Assembly: GCF_039839375.1 (NCBI RefSeq)
Contig: NZ_JBDOQU010000008.1
Location: forward strand, 112,830 to 176,829
Direction: 5' to 3'
Length of the DNA stretch: 64,000 nt
From: JBDOQU01 sp039839375
GTDB lineage: Bacteria; Pseudomonadota; Alphaproteobacteria; DSM-16000; Inquilinaceae
How positions within the stretch are numbered: the stretch's first letter is position 1; the number at the start of each line of letters is the position of its first letter. This document shows positions 1 to 8,730 of this stretch, one piece after another. A program made the position numbers and the translations under genes. A model generated the notes under the pieces. It had not been told where the DNA came from. It was given only the letters and a program-made list of their open reading frames with translations, and did no database searches.

Positions 1-1333
1 AGCCCGGCAGGCAGCCCAGATAGGCGATGTCGAAGGAACCGGCATGGGTCGCGCCGTCCGCCCCGACCAGCCCGGCGCGGTCGATCGCGAACCTGACCGG
101 CAGCCCCTGGATCGCCACGTCGTGGACGACCTGATCGTAGGCCCGCTGCAGGAAGGTGGAGTAGATCGCTGCGAACGGCTTGAACCCTTCGGTCGCCAGC
201 CCGGCGGCGAAGGTGACCGCATGCTGTTCGGCGATGCCGACATCGAAGCAGCGGTCGGGGAACCGGGACTGGAAGAGGTCCAGCCCGGTACCCGACGGCA
301 TGGCGGCGGTCACGGCGACGATACGGTCGTCCTTCTCCGCCTGACCGATCAGGCTTTCGGCGAAGATGCGGGTATAGCTGGGCGCGTTCGGCTTCGCCTT
401 CGCCTGCGCGCCGGTGATGACGTCGAAGCGGGAGACGGCGTGCAGCTTGTCGGCGGATTTCTCCGCCGGCGCATAGCCCTTGCCCTTCTGAGTGACGCAA
501 TGGACCAGGATCGGCCCTTCCACCGCGTCGCGCACGTTCTGGAGAACGGGCAGCAGGTGGTCCAGATTGTGGCCGTCGATCGGGCCGACATAGAAGAAGC
601 CCAACTCCTCGAACAGCGTCCCGCCGGTGACCAGCCCGCGGGCATATTCCTCCGCCCGCCGCGCCGCCTTCTGGATCGGCCGGGGGAATTTCTCCGCCAG
701 CTCCTTCATGTGGTGGCGCAACGACCTGTAGGACCGGCTGGAGATCAGGCGCGACAGGTAGGCGCTCATGGCGCCCACGGGCGGCGCGATCGACATGTCG
801 TTGTCGTTCAGCACGACGATCAGGCGGCTGTCCATCGAGCCGGCATTGTTCATCGCCTCATAGGCCATGCCGGCGCTCATCGCGCCATCGCCGATGACCG
901 AGACGACGTTGTTCTTACGACCCGCCAGGTCGCGGCCGACCGCCATGCCCAGGCCGGCGGAGATGGAGGTCGAGCTGTGGGCCGCGCCGAACGGGTCGTA
1001 ACGGCTTTCCGACCGCCGGGTGAAGCCCGACAGGCCGTCGGCCTGCCGCAGCGTGCGGATGCGGTCGCGCCGGCCGGTCAGGATCTTGTGCGGGTAGCAT
1101 TGATGGCCGACATCCCAGATCACCCGGTCGGCCGGCGTGTCGAAGACGTAGTGAAGGGCGACGGTCAGTTCCACCACGCCCAGCCCCGCGCCCAGATGCC
1201 CGCCGGTGACGGAGACGGCGTCGATCGTTTCCAGCCGCAGTTCGTCCGCGACCTGACGTAGCTGATCGGGCTTCAGCGCCCGCAGGTCCGCCGGTTCGTG
1301 CAGCCGGTCCAGCAACGGCTTTCGAGACGACAT
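1..1333 (-). CDS. dxs: 1-deoxy-D-xylulose-5-phosphate synthase (3' part cut by window edge)
   Basis: Condenses pyruvate and glyceraldehyde 3-phosphate to DXP, the first step of the cytoplasmic MEP isoprenoid pathway, using thiamine diphosphate. The visible 444 residues contain the family GGHLGAGLG near residue 44, the ThDP/Mg motif GDGAMSAG at 148-155 with NDNDMSI after it, and the start of the transketolase pyrimidine-binding domain (GIAEQHA). Family length is about 640, so roughly the last 200 residues lie off the left edge. The ATG at 1333 gives the usual short N-terminus. It follows ispA and xseB on the same strand, the standard proteobacterial order, separated from ispA by 143 bp. Confidence 0.97.
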   Translation of the reverse strand, partial: MSSRKPLLDRLHEPADLRALKPDQLRQVADELRLETIDAVSVTGGHLGAGLGVVELTVALHYVFDTPADRVIWDVGHQCYPHKILTGRRDRIRTLRQADGLSGFTRRSESRYDPFGAAHSSTSISAGLGMAVGRDLAGRKNNVVSVIGDGAMSAGMAYEAMNNAGSMDSRLIVVLNDNDMSIAPPVGAMSAYLSRLISSRSYRSLRHHMKELAEKFPRPIQKAARRAEEYARGLVTGGTLFEELGFFYVGPIDGHNLDHLLPVLQNVRDAVEGPILVHCVTQKGKGYAPAEKSADKLHAVSRFDVITGAQAKAKPNAPSYTRIFAESLIGQAEKDDRIVAVTAAMPSGTGLDLFQSRFPDRCFDVGIAEQHAVTFAAGLATEGFKPFAAIYSTFLQRAYDQVVHDVAIQGLPVRFAIDRAGLVGADGATHAGSFDIAYLGCLPG

Positions 1334-1476
1334 GTCAAAAAACTCCCAACCTTCATCCGGCCCATCGGCAACGGGTCGGATGACCCTTTCGCATCTTCAG
1401 AGAACGACATTCCCAGAATGATGTTGCGACTAAGCAAGAGGAATAAGGAAAAGGTACGGCAAGCAGGGCCAAGATG

Positions 1477-2379
1477 TCACACCCGGCGCTCCACGACATA
1501 GCGCGCGACCGCGCGAAGCATGTCGGCGCGGTCTTCGAAGACGTCAAGATGCGCGATCGCCTGATCGGCCAGCATGCGCGCCTGCGCCCGCGCCCTTTCC
1601 ACCCCCAGGATCGAGACGAAGGTCGCCTTCCCGGCGGTCGCGTCCTTGCCGGTCTTCTTGCCGACCTCCTCCTCCCGCCCCTCGACATCCAGAAGATCGT
1701 CGGCGATCTGGAAGGCGAGGCCGAGATCGTGGGCGTAGGCGTGCAGGGCCTGGCGGCGCGTGCCGTCCGCCTTCCCCAGCACCGCCCCGGCCTCGCAGGC
1801 GAAGGCGAAAAGCTCCCCCGTCTTCATCCTTTGCAGCCGGGTGATGGCGTCGGTGTCGAACTGCTTGCGCTCCGCCAGCATGTCCAGCGTCTGGCCGCCG
1901 ACCATGCCGTGGCCGCCGGCGGCCACCGCGAGCGCATGGACCAGGGCGCAGCGCACCTGCGGATCGGCGTGGGTTTCCGGATTCGCCAGGATCTCGAAGG
2001 CCAGCGTCAGCAGCGCGTCGCCGGCCAGAACGGCCGTCGCCTCGTCATATTCGACATGGACCGTCGGCTTGCCCCGGCGCATCGTGTCGTCATCCATCGC
2101 CGGCAGGTCGTCATGGACTAGCGAATAGCAGTGGACGCATTCGACCGCCGCCGCGACGCGAAGCGCGCAGGCCTCCGCCACGCCGAACAGCCTGGCCCCG
2201 GACAGCACCAGGAACGGCCGCAGACGCTTTCCGCCGCCAAGCGTGGCGTAGCGCATGGCCGCGAAAAGCGGGGCTTCGGTATCGACAGGTTTGGGCAGCA
2301 GCCGGTCGAGCGTCCGTTCGACCCGCGCGGCCGCATCAGCGATCGCCGGCTGCACCGTCGGAGCGAGCGCCGTCGTCAT
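1477..2379 (-). CDS. ispA: Polyprenyl (farnesyl/geranylgeranyl) diphosphate synthase
   Basis: Head-to-tail prenyltransferase that extends DMAPP with IPP to farnesyl (or geranylgeranyl) diphosphate in the cytoplasm. At 300 residues it has the usual IspA length. The first aspartate-rich motif is DDLPAMD at 90-96, the second is DDLLD at 227-231, and GGGKRLRP (48-55) is the IPP-binding arm. The ATG overlaps the xseB stop by 4 bp (ATGA), indicating translational coupling. Lying between xseB and dxs, it supplies C15 precursors downstream of the MEP pathway. Chain-length specificity cannot be read safely from the sequence. Confidence 0.96.
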   Translation of the reverse strand: MTTALAPTVQPAIADAAARVERTLDRLLPKPVDTEAPLFAAMRYATLGGGKRLRPFLVLSGARLFGVAEACALRVAAAVECVHCYSLVHDDLPAMDDDTMRRGKPTVHVEYDEATAVLAGDALLTLAFEILANPETHADPQVRCALVHALAVAAGGHGMVGGQTLDMLAERKQFDTDAITRLQRMKTGELFAFACEAGAVLGKADGTRRQALHAYAHDLGLAFQIADDLLDVEGREEEVGKKTGKDATAGKATFVSILGVERARAQARMLADQAIAHLDVFEDRADMLRAVARYVVERRV

Positions 2380-2627
2380 TCAAGAGCAGCCGGAGCAGTG
2401 GAGACGGCGCCGTCGGCGGCCTTCGCGATCCGGTCCACCTTCAACTGGGCGTCCCGCAGCTTGTTCTCGCAATGCCGCTTCAGCAACGCGCCGCGTTCGT
2501 AGGAGTGGATCGATTCCTCCAGCCTGGCCGCGCCGCCTTCCAGCTCGCGGACGATCTTCTCCAGTTCCGCCAGCGCGTCTTCGAAGCTCATGCCGGCGAT
2601 GTCGGGAGGAATGGGGGTTTCGGCCAT
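2376..2627 (-). CDS. xseB: Exodeoxyribonuclease VII small subunit
   Basis: Small subunit of the ExoVII single-strand nuclease, whose large subunit XseA is not in this window. The 83 residues contain the family core SFEDALAELEKIVRELEGG at about 14-32 followed by LEESIHSYERG, the two helices of this small all-alpha protein. It is the first gene of the xseB-ispA-dxs string and overlaps ispA by 4 bp. The linkage of this repair gene to isoprenoid genes is a conserved proteobacterial arrangement and does not imply a shared function. Confidence 0.95.
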   Translation of the reverse strand: MAETPIPPDIAGMSFEDALAELEKIVRELEGGAARLEESIHSYERGALLKRHCENKLRDAQLKVDRIAKAADGAVSTAPAALE

Positions 2628-2722
2628 GGTGTCTGCCGTTCCTGCGGGATTAAGGAAGGGTGCGCGGTTCTTCGATGGAAGGCGCGCACTCTATGCCGGG
2701 GCCGGACCGCCCGCAACCCGAG

Positions 2723-3652
2723 TCACAGGATCAGAAGCTCTCTGACATGGGCCGCCGCGGAAGCCGCCAGCGCGCCCGGATGATACCCCCCTTCCAGGGT
2801 CGAGACGATGCGCCCGCAGCAAAGATCGGCCGCCAGTGCGCCGAGCCGGGAAGTCGCCCAGGCGAAATCATCCTCCGTCAGGTCGAGGCCGGCCAGAGGA
2901 TCAAGCGCATGGGCGTCGAAGCCGGCGGAGATCATCAGGAGGTCGGGGCCGAACCGCTCCAGCGCCGGCAGCACGTCACGGGCCATGGCGTCGCGGAATT
3001 CCGGAGAGCCCGCGCCGGCCGGCAGCGGGATGTTGACGATATTGCCGTGGCCCCCCGTCTCATGGGCATGCCCGGTGCCGGGGAACAGCGGCGCCTGATG
3101 GATCGACGCATAGAACAGGTTCGGATCGTTCCAGAATATCGCCTGGGTGCCGTTGCCATGGTGGACATCGAAGTCCACCACCGCCACACGCCGCGCCCCG
3201 TGGGCCGCCCGGGCGTGCAGCGCGCCGATCGCGACATTGTTGAAGAGGCAGAAGCCCATGATCCGTTCGGGCTCCGCATGATGGCCGGGCGGCCGGACGG
3301 CGCAGAAGGCGTTGCGCCCCTGCCCGTCCATCACGGCATCGACCGCCGCCACGACGGCGCCGGCGGCCCTCAACGCGGCCTCCCCCGATCCGGGCGAGAT
3401 GACCGTGTCGCCATCGATGTCGCGCCATCCGGTTTCCGGGATGATCGCCAGGGCTCGGCGGACATGATCGGCGGGATGGACGCGGGTAAGCTGGTCGATC
3501 GTCGCCCTGGGCGCGTCGCGGCGGTCGAGGAACATGAACGCCTCACCCTCCAGCGCGGCGCGAACCGCGCGCAGGCGAGCGGCGCATTCCGGATGGCCCG
3601 GCCCGGTATCATGATCCAGGCAGGAATCGTGGGCGAACAGGAGCGTGTTCAC
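2723..3652 (-). CDS. Histone deacetylase-family (AcuC/acetylpolyamine-type) zinc amidohydrolase
   Basis: Zinc-dependent deacetylase fold of 309 residues. The N-terminus DHDTGPGHPECAARL (13-27) is the family signature; PPGHH (121-125) carries the catalytic His pair and DFDVHHGNG (160-168) the Asp and His zinc ligands, with a third Asp in SAGFDAH near residue 250, so it should be active. The start is GTG at 3652, overlapping the tusA-like stop as GTGA. HDAC-fold genes beside xseB-ispA-dxs are familiar in alphaproteobacteria, but the substrate (acetyl-lysine, acetylpolyamine or other amide) cannot be told from sequence. Confidence 0.93.
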   Translation of the reverse strand: MNTLLFAHDSCLDHDTGPGHPECAARLRAVRAALEGEAFMFLDRRDAPRATIDQLTRVHPADHVRRALAIIPETGWRDIDGDTVISPGSGEAALRAAGAVVAAVDAVMDGQGRNAFCAVRPPGHHAEPERIMGFCLFNNVAIGALHARAAHGARRVAVVDFDVHHGNGTQAIFWNDPNLFYASIHQAPLFPGTGHAHETGGHGNIVNIPLPAGAGSPEFRDAMARDVLPALERFGPDLLMISAGFDAHALDPLAGLDLTEDDFAWATSRLGALAADLCCGRIVSTLEGGYHPGALAASAAAHVRELLIL

Positions 3653-3879
3653 CCCGTCTTCTCGATCCTGTAGACAGCGACGCCCTCGCCGATATCCTCA
3701 ACGCCCAGCAGCCTGTGGCCGGTCGCTTCGCAGAAGGCGGGAAAGTCCTTGTGGGCCGCCGGGTCGGTGGCCTGGATCTCCAGCACGTCGCCAGCCGCCA
3801 GATCCTTCAGCGCCTTCCGCGCCTTCAGGACCGGCATCGGGCAGATAAGGTCACGGGCATCCAGCAGGCTGACTGTCAT
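3649..3879 (-). CDS. TusA-family sulfurtransferase-like protein
   Basis: 76-residue member of the TusA/YeeD/SirA fold. The hallmark LICPMPVLKARKAL near residues 11-24 has the conserved Cys that carries persulfide sulfur in TusA proteins, followed by GDVLEIQATDP. TusA proteins pass sulfane sulfur to tRNA thiolation, molybdopterin or sulfur-oxidation partners. It overlaps the HDAC-fold gene by 4 bp and is transcribed divergently from an ArsR repressor that has the cysteine spacing of persulfide sensors, which suggests a role in sulfane-sulfur handling (inference). Confidence 0.9.
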   Translation of the reverse strand: MTVSLLDARDLICPMPVLKARKALKDLAAGDVLEIQATDPAAHKDFPAFCEATGHRLLGVEDIGEGVAVYRIEKTG

Positions 3880-3998
3880 GGGAAATTCGGGCGCTCAGGC
3901 GAAATCATGAATCTCCGAACGGTAACGTTCCCCATCATTCCATGCAATGAAGCCGGCCGGCCGGAGCGGTTTTGATCGGCGCCCGCCAAAATCTCTTG

Positions 3999-4013
3999 TA
4001 TTTTAAATATAAT
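3999..4013. promoter_or_regulatory. AT-rich inverted repeat and -10-like box in the tusA/arsR divergent region
   Basis: The 178-bp gap between the divergent tusA-like and arsR genes contains a strikingly AT-rich patch with the perfect inverted repeat TATTT-T-AAATA (3999-4009) overlapping a TATAAT (4008-4013) that reads toward arsR. This is a reasonable place for an ArsR-type repressor to bind and shut off both genes. No convincing -35 box is seen at the right spacing. Confidence 0.45.
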
Positions 4014-4057
4014 CCGTCTTTCTTAGCGGACGACTTGCCACTTTTGGGTGTTTACCG

Positions 4058-4402
4058 ATGAACCTGCTCAGCCTGCCGATCAACACCCAGAAGGCGACCG
4101 CCCTTCTGAAGGCGATGAGCAACGAAAAGCGGCTGCAGATTCTCTGCCTGCTGGCGGATGGCGAGAAGTCGGTCAGCGCGCTGGAGAAGGTGGTGGATCT
4201 GAGCCAGTCCGCCCTGTCCCAGCATCTGGCGAGATTGCGTCAGGACGATCTGGTGACGACCCGCCGGTCGGCGCAGACGATCTACTATTCGCTGCAGGAC
4301 GACCGGGCGATCCGCATCCTGCGGACGCTCCACGATATCTACTGCCCCGGCGAATCGGCCCGCGCCGCCAACCACCCGAACTGCGGCGAAGTCGCGGCCT
4401 GA
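4058..4402 (+). CDS. ArsR-family repressor, SqrR/BigR-like persulfide sensor
   Basis: Winged-helix repressor of 114 residues with the ArsR core: LLKAMSNEKRLQILCLL, then the recognition helix LSQSALSQHLARLRQ (48-62) and the wing TTRRSAQTIYYSL. Cys30 and Cys96 are 66 residues apart, the same spacing as the Cys41/Cys107 pair that forms the tetrasulfide switch in SqrR; a third Cys (109) lies near the end. No metal-binding ELCVCDL motif of arsenic sensors is present. Divergence from a tusA-like gene fits control of sulfane-sulfur metabolism. The sensor role is inferred from cysteine position and context. Confidence 0.88.
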   Translation: MNLLSLPINTQKATALLKAMSNEKRLQILCLLADGEKSVSALEKVVDLSQSALSQHLARLRQDDLVTTRRSAQTIYYSLQDDRAIRILRTLHDIYCPGESARAANHPNCGEVAA

Positions 4403-4409
4403 TCCGGCT

Positions 4410-4793
4410 TCAGCGGGCGCGCCAGGCGCCGGCGGCCACCGCCAGCCATCCCAGGATCATCAGGGTTCCGCCAATGGGCGCGACCGCGCCGAGGATTCCC
4501 GGCGCGCCGAACGCCAGCCCGTAGAGCGCGCCGGCGAAGATCAGCGGGCCGAGGATGAAGCAGAGAATCGCGATTTGCCGCCATAGGGTCGCGAAACCGG
4601 CCGGAGCCAGCGCCAGCAGCGCGACCGCGTGAACGAGCTGGTATTGCCCGCCGGTCTCCAGCAGGGCGACAGCATCCGGACCCGCACCGTGGGCGGCGAA
4701 GGCGCCGAAGCCGACGGCCAGCGCGCCATGCAGCCCCGCCGCCAGCAAAGCTGGCCGTCTTCCCCTCGCGGTATCGTCGTCGGCGCGGCGCAT
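4410..4793 (-). CDS. DUF423 small membrane protein
   Basis: 127-residue integral membrane protein of the DUF423 (YgdD-like) family. After the start, LHGALAVGFGAFAAHG (about 18-33) is the family's characteristic N-terminal helix, followed by three more hydrophobic helices, the third containing LGPLIFAGALYGLAFG and the last GGTLMILGWLAVAAGAW. The ATG at 4793 was chosen because an upstream in-frame extension is proline/arginine rich and overlaps ilvD; with this start it sits 4 bp after the ilvD stop, so the two are probably co-transcribed. Function is unknown. Confidence 0.88.
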   Translation of the reverse strand: MRRADDDTARGRRPALLAAGLHGALAVGFGAFAAHGAGPDAVALLETGGQYQLVHAVALLALAPAGFATLWRQIAILCFILGPLIFAGALYGLAFGAPGILGAVAPIGGTLMILGWLAVAAGAWRAR

Positions 4794-4797
4794 CGGG

Positions 4798-6633
4798 CTA
4801 TTCCGGCAGGATACGGACCGCCCCCTTGTCGGCGGAAGAGGCGAAGGCGGCATAAGCCTTCAGCGCCGTGGTCACATTGCGCCTGCGCGGGGCCGCGGGC
4901 TTCCAGCCGAGCCTGTCCTGCTCGGCGCGGCGGGCCGCCAGCTCCTCGTCAGAGAGGGCAAGATTGATCGTTCGACCGGGAATGTCGATTTCGATGATGT
5001 CGCCGTTGCGCACCAGGCCGATCGTTCCGCCCTGCGCCGCCTCAGGCGAGGCGTGGCCGATGGAAAGCCCCGAAGTGCCGCCCGAGAACCGGCCGTCGGT
5101 GACCAGCGCGCAGGCTTTGCCTAGGCCCCGCGATTTAAGGTAGCTGGTCGGGTAGAGCATCTCCTGCATCCCCGGCCCGCCCTTGGGGCCTTCGTAGCGG
5201 ATCACCACCACGTCGCCCGCCTTGACCTCCTTGTTGAGGATGCCCGCCACGGCGGCGTCCTGACTTTCATAGACGATTGCCGGACCGATGAACTTCAGGA
5301 TGGATTCATCCACGCCCGCGGTTTTCACGATGCAGCCATCCAGCGCGATATTGCCCTTGAGGACCGCCAGACCGCCATCCTTCGAGAAGGGATGTGCGAC
5401 CGAACGGATCACGCCCTTTTCGCGATCGAGATCCAGCTCTTCCCAACGGGCGTTCTGGCTGAAGGCGGTCTGCGTCGGAACGCCGCCCGGAGCCGCCTTG
5501 AAGAAATCGCGCACGCTCTCGCTTTCGGTGCGGTCGATCGCCCAGCGGTCGATCGCCTCGCCCAGAGTGGGCGCATGGACCGTCGGCGTGTCGCGGTGGA
5601 TCAGCCCGCCCGCCTCCAACTGGCCAAGGATCGCCATGATGCCCCCGGCGCGATGGACGTCCTCCATATGCACGTCCTGCTTGGCCGGGGCGACCTTCGA
5701 CAGGCAGGGCACGTTGCGCGACAGCGCGTCGATGTCGTCCAGCGTGAAGTCGATCCCGCCCTCATGCGCGGCGGCAAGGATGTGCAACACCGTGTTGGTG
5801 GAGCCGCCCATGGCGATGTCGAGCGACATGGCGTTCTCGAAAGCCTGCTTGTTCGCCACGTTGCGCGGCAGGACCGAAGCATCGTCCTGTTCGTAATGGC
5901 GCCTTGCAATGTCCACGATGAGATGGCCCGCCTCGACGAACAGGCGCTTTCGGTCCTCATGGGTGGCAAGCGTCGACCCGTTGCCCGGCAGCGAGAGGCC
6001 AAGAGCCTCGGTCAGGCAGTTCATAGAGTTCGCCGTGAACATGCCCGAGCACGAACCGCAGGTCGGGCAGGCCGAGCGCTCGATGACCTCCAGATCGGAA
6101 TCCGAGACATTCTCATCCGCGGCGGCGACCATGGCGTCGACCAGATCCAGCGCCTGAGTCTTGCCGCGCAGAACGACCTTGCCGGCCTCCATCGGTCCGC
6201 CCGAGACGAAGATCGCGGGGATGTTCAGCCGCATCGCCGCGTTGAGCATGCCGGGCGTGATCTTGTCGCAGTTCGAGATGCAGACCATGGCGTCGGCGCA
6301 ATGGGCGTTGACCATATACTCGACGCTGTCGGCGATGATCTCACGCGACGGCAGCGAGTAGAGCATGCCGTCATGCCCCATGGCGATACCGTCATCCACC
6401 GCGATGGTGTTGAACTCTTTCGCGATGCCGCCTGCCGCCTCGATCTCGCGCGCGACGAGCTGGCCCAGATCCTTCAGATGGACATGGCCGGGAACGAACT
6501 GGGTGAAGGAATTGACCACGGCGATGATAGGTTTGCCGAAATCTCCGTCCTTCACGCCGGTCGCGCGCCAGAGGCCGCGGGCTCCGGCCATGTTGCGGCC
6601 ATGCGTGGTGGTTCTTGAACGATAGGCTGGCAT
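4798..6633 (-). CDS. ilvD: Dihydroxy-acid dehydratase
   Basis: Fe-S dehydratase that converts 2,3-dihydroxy-isovalerate and 2,3-dihydroxy-3-methylvalerate to the 2-oxo acids of valine and isoleucine synthesis. The 611-residue protein opens MPAYRSRTTTHGRNMAGARG, matching enterobacterial IlvD, which fixes the ATG at 6633 rather than an upstream alternative 23 codons earlier. Cluster-ligand segments ISNCDKITPG and SACPTCGSCSGMFTANSMNC are intact, as is the C-terminal VTDGRFSGGTSGLSIGH. No other branched-chain genes are adjacent. It is followed 4 bp later by the DUF423 gene. Confidence 0.97.
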   Translation of the reverse strand: MPAYRSRTTTHGRNMAGARGLWRATGVKDGDFGKPIIAVVNSFTQFVPGHVHLKDLGQLVAREIEAAGGIAKEFNTIAVDDGIAMGHDGMLYSLPSREIIADSVEYMVNAHCADAMVCISNCDKITPGMLNAAMRLNIPAIFVSGGPMEAGKVVLRGKTQALDLVDAMVAAADENVSDSDLEVIERSACPTCGSCSGMFTANSMNCLTEALGLSLPGNGSTLATHEDRKRLFVEAGHLIVDIARRHYEQDDASVLPRNVANKQAFENAMSLDIAMGGSTNTVLHILAAAHEGGIDFTLDDIDALSRNVPCLSKVAPAKQDVHMEDVHRAGGIMAILGQLEAGGLIHRDTPTVHAPTLGEAIDRWAIDRTESESVRDFFKAAPGGVPTQTAFSQNARWEELDLDREKGVIRSVAHPFSKDGGLAVLKGNIALDGCIVKTAGVDESILKFIGPAIVYESQDAAVAGILNKEVKAGDVVVIRYEGPKGGPGMQEMLYPTSYLKSRGLGKACALVTDGRFSGGTSGLSIGHASPEAAQGGTIGLVRNGDIIEIDIPGRTINLALSDEELAARRAEQDRLGWKPAAPRRRNVTTALKAYAAFASSADKGAVRILPE

Positions 6634-6705
6634 CGGGCTGTCATCTTCTGCTTGCGTGTCGCTCCGAACAGAGCAGGACGGTGTGCTTGACGCAAGTCGC
6701 ATCGA

Positions 6706-7197
6706 TCATGATTGATGAAGAGGCTTCTCGTAACGCCAGACCTCAAGCCGGAAGATGCCGTCAGGCGTTTCCAGTTCGCTGGTCATAGGTCCTTTCCGAT
6801 GCCAACCGTTCTTCTCGTAGAATCGTGCGGCACGGTCGTTGCCGATCGCGCATGCCAGCCAGGCGGTCGTCACGCCACAGGCGGACAGGCGGTTTTCGCC
6901 ATCGGCGAGCAGAGCGGCCGCGATTCCCGAACCTCTCGCGTCCGCCGAAACATAGAGTTGGTAGAGTTCGTCCTGCTTGACCATGCAGAAGCCGGTGGGG
7001 TGGCCCGGCGCACCCGCCACGCGCGTGTGGGCCAGATTATCGGCAAGCCTCTGGCGGAAGCTCTCGAGGGTGCGACGCCTGGCCAATTCGGCGGGAAGGA
7101 TGCGAGCATGGGCGTCCCGCCATCCGTCGTGCCAAAGCCGCGCCAAGGGATCGATGTCGACGCTTTCCGCATCCCGCATTGCGGGGGAATGGCGCAT
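6706..7197 (-). CDS. GNAT-family N-acetyltransferase
   Basis: 163-residue GCN5-related acetyltransferase. The acetyl-CoA-binding motif A is LYQLYVSADARGSGIAAALL in the middle of the protein, with the R-G-x-G-x-A pyrophosphate loop clear, followed by WLACAIGNDRAARFYEKNGW, the typical motif B. The ATG at 7197 gives a start (MRHSPAMRDAESVDID) just ahead of the first helix; upstream in-frame sequence looks non-coding. The substrate is unknown. It lies between ilvD and a small exported protein, with no clear operon partner. Confidence 0.87.
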   Translation of the reverse strand: MRHSPAMRDAESVDIDPLARLWHDGWRDAHARILPAELARRRTLESFRQRLADNLAHTRVAGAPGHPTGFCMVKQDELYQLYVSADARGSGIAAALLADGENRLSACGVTTAWLACAIGNDRAARFYEKNGWHRKGPMTSELETPDGIFRLEVWRYEKPLHQS

Positions 7198-7268
7198 GGC
7201 GGTGGCCCTACCTATAGCCTGTATCGTCCGCCGGCCTTCCGGCTTCAATAGAGCGAGACGGTGGAGGC

Positions 7269-7853
7269 CTACCGCGCGACCTCCGCCGTCACGCCGATCG
7301 AGGGGATGGTGTTCTGGATATCGGTGTCGGGGATGCGCCGGAAGACGGGATCGCAATAGAGGCCCTTCAGCGCGTTCGCCGGATAGTTGCCGCTCCCGCC
7401 CCCGCTGGACATCCCGCCGAAGAAGGTCTGGAAGGCGACGCAGCCGATATCGCCGACGGAGAAATGCTCATATTCCGATGGTCCCAGCGGGGTGGCGATG
7501 GTCCCCTGCTCACCCCAGGCGAAGCGTGTCGCGTCTTCCGCGCCCCAGCTTTTCACGACGAATTCGCGAAGATCGGCTTCCTCGCGGACAGGAACGCCCG
7601 CCGTCGATTCGCGCAGCACGAGCTGGAAGAAACGCCGCGAGGGATCGATCGGCGTCACCCAGCGCTCATACCGGACGGTGGTGTTGAGGTCGATGACGTA
7701 GCGCCGGATATTCCCGCTGCCGAAGGCGGAGACCGGCACGACGAGATGGGCTTCCTCCGGCGGCATCGGCCGCCAAGTCTGCGCCCAGGAAGGTCCTCCG
7801 GCGAGGGTCGCCGCGATCATCAGGGAGGCCATCAGCCATCGCATGCGGATCAT
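7269..7853 (-). CDS. Exported protein of unknown function
   Basis: 194 residues beginning with a classical Sec signal peptide (MIRMRWLMASLMIAATLAGG, predicted cleavage after SWA at about residue 24). The mature part has no family I recognise; it contains VIDLNTTVRYERWVTP, a central GGMSSGGGSGNY glycine-rich loop flanked by two cysteines (GCVAF and LYCDP) that could form a disulfide in the periplasm. It ends just upstream of the acetyltransferase gene and is followed by no obvious partner. Coding status is supported by the signal peptide and consistent codon usage. Confidence 0.72.
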   Translation of the reverse strand: MIRMRWLMASLMIAATLAGGPSWAQTWRPMPPEEAHLVVPVSAFGSGNIRRYVIDLNTTVRYERWVTPIDPSRRFFQLVLRESTAGVPVREEADLREFVVKSWGAEDATRFAWGEQGTIATPLGPSEYEHFSVGDIGCVAFQTFFGGMSSGGGSGNYPANALKGLYCDPVFRRIPDTDIQNTIPSIGVTAEVAR

Positions 7854-7935
7854 GCCCGTCTCTCCTCCGTTCGGTTACGATCGCCATCGTCTCTGGTCAT
7901 CGTCTGGGGCCATCTTGACGGCACGATGGCGCGGA

Positions 7936-8730
7936 TCACCCCAGCAGCAGGCTGTCATCCGCCAATTGCTCGCCGCGCACCCTGGAGAAGAGCCCCAGCA
8001 GGTCCGGCACGTCCAGGCCCGAACGCTCCGTTCCGGATACATCCAGGACGATCCGCCCCTCATGCAGCATGATCGTCCGATCGCCATGATCGAGCGCGTG
8101 GCGCATGGAGTGGGTCACCATCATGACGGTCAGCCCGTGTTCGGCGACGATCCGCTTCGTCAAGTCCAGCACGAAGGCTGAGGTCCGCGGGTCGAGCGCG
8201 GCGGTATGTTCGTCCAGCAGGAGGATCTTCATGCCGGCCAGGGTCGACATCAGCAGACTGACCGCCTGCCGCTGACCGCCCGACAGCAGGCCCATCCGAT
8301 CGCCCAGCCTGTCCTCCAGGCCCAGCCCGAGTTCCGCTATATGATCGCGGAAGAACGCCCTTCGGTTCCCGTCCAGCGCGCGTCCCAGGCCGCGGCGACG
8401 GCCGCGGGCATAGGCCAGCGCCAGATTCTCCTCGATCGACAGGGCCTCGCAGGTCCCGGCCATCGGGTCCTGGAACACGCGGGCGACCAAACCTGCGCGA
8501 CGCGGCGCGGACCAGCCGGTGACGTCGGTATCGTCCACCAGCACCTTCCCGCCATCCACCGGCACGTCGCCGGTGACGATGTTGAGAAGGGTCGACTTCC
8601 CCGCGCCGTTGGAGCCGATGACCGTGACAAACTGCCCTTCCGGGATCATGAGGTCGACGCCGCGCAGGGCGTGAGTCTCCAGCGGCGTGCCGCGCCCGAA
8701 GGTGACGTGGATGTCCCTGACCTCGATCAT
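7936..8730 (-). CDS. ABC importer ATPase (TrpXYZ-like)
   Basis: 264-residue ATP-binding subunit. Walker A is GSNGAGKST (39-47), the signature is LLSGGQRQAVSLL and Walker B is ILLLDEHTAALDP, where His replaces the more common Pro after the catalytic Glu, as is usual in this importer subfamily. A switch His follows in VTHSM. The ATG overlaps the permease stop by 4 bp. With the following permease and binding protein it makes a three-gene importer of the ABC_sub_bind type, known examples of which take up aromatic amino acids or other small molecules; the substrate here is not evident. Confidence 0.92.
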   Translation of the reverse strand: MIEVRDIHVTFGRGTPLETHALRGVDLMIPEGQFVTVIGSNGAGKSTLLNIVTGDVPVDGGKVLVDDTDVTGWSAPRRAGLVARVFQDPMAGTCEALSIEENLALAYARGRRRGLGRALDGNRRAFFRDHIAELGLGLEDRLGDRMGLLSGGQRQAVSLLMSTLAGMKILLLDEHTAALDPRTSAFVLDLTKRIVAEHGLTVMMVTHSMRHALDHGDRTIMLHEGRIVLDVSGTERSGLDVPDLLGLFSRVRGEQLADDSLLLG

